A stretch of DNA of 6,245 bases from the NCBI GenBank assembly GCA_023435435.1, contig JAEYRW010000143.1, positions 1-6,245 of the forward strand, in the 5' to 3' direction. This stretch comes from Bacillota bacterium (lineage in GTDB: Bacteria > Bacillota > Clostridia > Christensenellales > Aristaeellaceae). The position numbers were made by a program, and so were the translations under genes. A model generated the notes under the pieces. That model did not search any database. It saw only the letters and a list, made by a program, of their open reading frames with translations, and was not told the origin of the DNA. Positions 5,769-6,245 of this stretch are shown one piece after another (positions within the stretch are counted from its first letter, which is position 1; each line of letters begins with the position of its first letter).

Positions 5769-6143
5769 ATGAGCACTGTCTTTGATTTTATTGCCATCGG
5801 CATGGGCGGTGCCCTCGGCGCGGTGGCGCGCTATGCGATGGGCCTTTTAAACATCCGGCACCGAAGCGGATTTCCGCTCACGACCCTCATCATCAACGTC
5901 ATCGGCGCGCTGGTCATCGGCTTCATTGCCGCCTATGCGGGCAAAAACGCGAAGCTTGATCCACGCCTCATCCTCTTTCTCAAGGTCGGACTCTGCGGCG
6001 GTTTTACCACCTTCTCCTCATTCGCTCTCGAAACGGCGGGTCTCATGCAGGCTGGAAGCGCCCACATCGCCGTTCTCTACGCGGCGCTTAGTGTCATACT
6101 CTGCGTCTTTGCAAGTGCCCTGCCGCAGTTTCTCGTGCGGTAG
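5769..6143 (+). CDS. crcB: Fluoride ion channel CrcB/FluC
   Basis: A 124-residue membrane protein at the normal length of the family, which exports fluoride from the cytoplasm as a dual-topology dimer. It has four hydrophobic segments (about 3-25, 36-57, 67-92 and 98-121) and the family signatures: GGALGAVARY at 13-22, TLIINVIGA at 39-47 with the conserved Asn43, and GLCGGFTTFSSF at 74-85, which carries the phenylalanines and polar residues of the fluoride path. The ATG at 5769 follows GGAGGA (5755-5760) by 8 bases; the frame extends upstream to a GTG or TTG without a better site. Only one copy is in view, which fits a homodimer; some Gram-positive bacteria carry paired genes, and a second could lie to the right. 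The gene sits behind the foldase terminator. No fluoride-riboswitch consensus was recognised in the 101 bases upstream. Confidence 0.95.
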   Translation: MSTVFDFIAIGMGGALGAVARYAMGLLNIRHRSGFPLTTLIINVIGALVIGFIAAYAGKNAKLDPRLILFLKVGLCGGFTTFSSFALETAGLMQAGSAHIAVLYAALSVILCVFASALPQFLVR

Positions 6144-6165
6144 GGGGAGGAAGGCGGAGAGAACG

Positions 6166-6227
6166 CCGGGGCGCTGCCCCGGACCCCGCTCAAGGGCTGG
6201 TGCCCTTGAGAATCCCTTACTGAGCGG
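6166..6227. repeat. Cluster of perfect hairpins, REP-like intergenic element
   Basis: Two perfect hairpins lie in tandem: CCGGGGC-GCT-GCCCCGG (6166-6182) and CTCAAGGGC-TGGT-GCCCTTGAG (6189-6210). In addition CCGCTCA (6186-6192) is the complement of TGAGCGG (6221-6227), giving an alternative longer pairing that excludes the second hairpin. No T-run follows on the plus strand, so a simple intrinsic terminator for crcB is unlikely. GC-rich palindromic units of this general form are common between genes in some Clostridia; that this one is dispersed is an inference. The rest of 6144-6245 shows no gene. Confidence 0.55.
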
Positions 6228-6245
6228 AAAATAAAACACTGTCCG

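Noticed and set aside
6166..6210. Intrinsic terminator for crcB
   Set aside because: The hairpins are strong, but the plus strand is followed by an A-rich rather than T-rich stretch, so a repeat element is the safer call.
6018..6239. Minus-strand open frame of 73 codons at the right end
   Set aside because: It covers the hairpin repeat and the antisense of crcB; such frames are typical artefacts of palindromic GC-rich repeats.

Overview
The window looks like a piece of a moderately high-GC chromosome from a Bacillota/Clostridia-type bacterium. Three things point that way. Ribosome binding sites are strong and AGGAGG-like. Promoters are sigma-A type with TATAAT boxes. There is a secreted lipoprotein foldase of the PrsA kind, together with a DprA-like protein, a FruK/PfkB sugar kinase and a Fluc/CrcB fluoride channel. 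The species cannot be named from the sequence alone. No rRNA, tRNA, CRISPR array, transposase or phage gene was seen.

Minus strand, positions 1-2303. A DprA/Smf-like Rossmann protein (1332-2303) is followed by a large protein that runs off the left edge (1-1257, 419 codons visible). This second gene was found by reading the minus strand directly. It starts at a TTG codon behind a good Shine-Dalgarno sequence, and it carries a ferritin-type diiron ligand pattern (E...ExxH...E...ExxH). Between the two genes lie a candidate internal promoter and an 11-bp inverted repeat. The repeat could hide the second gene's ribosome binding site in read-through transcripts but not in transcripts from the internal promoter.

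Positions 2304-2432 hold two divergent promoters, both with extended -10 boxes. One drives the dprA-like gene and the other drives the plus-strand genes.

Plus strand, positions 2433-4121. A PfkB-family 1-phosphofructokinase-like kinase is followed after 36 bases by an alpha/beta-hydrolase-like protein that seems to lack its catalytic serine and histidine. The two are probably cotranscribed.

Plus strand, positions 4135-6245. A strong promoter precedes a 479-residue lipoprotein foldase (PrsA/SurA/parvulin type) whose rotamase domain is interrupted by a coiled-coil and low-complexity insertion. A hairpin terminator follows, then a CrcB/FluC fluoride channel, then a cluster of perfect hairpins resembling a dispersed intergenic repeat.

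The genes are mostly housekeeping or stress functions and do not form one pathway. The most notable points are the ferritin-like protein next to dprA, the switch-like intergenic structure between them, a clamp-binding-like tail on the DprA homologue, the degenerate hydrolase and the insertion in the foldase.
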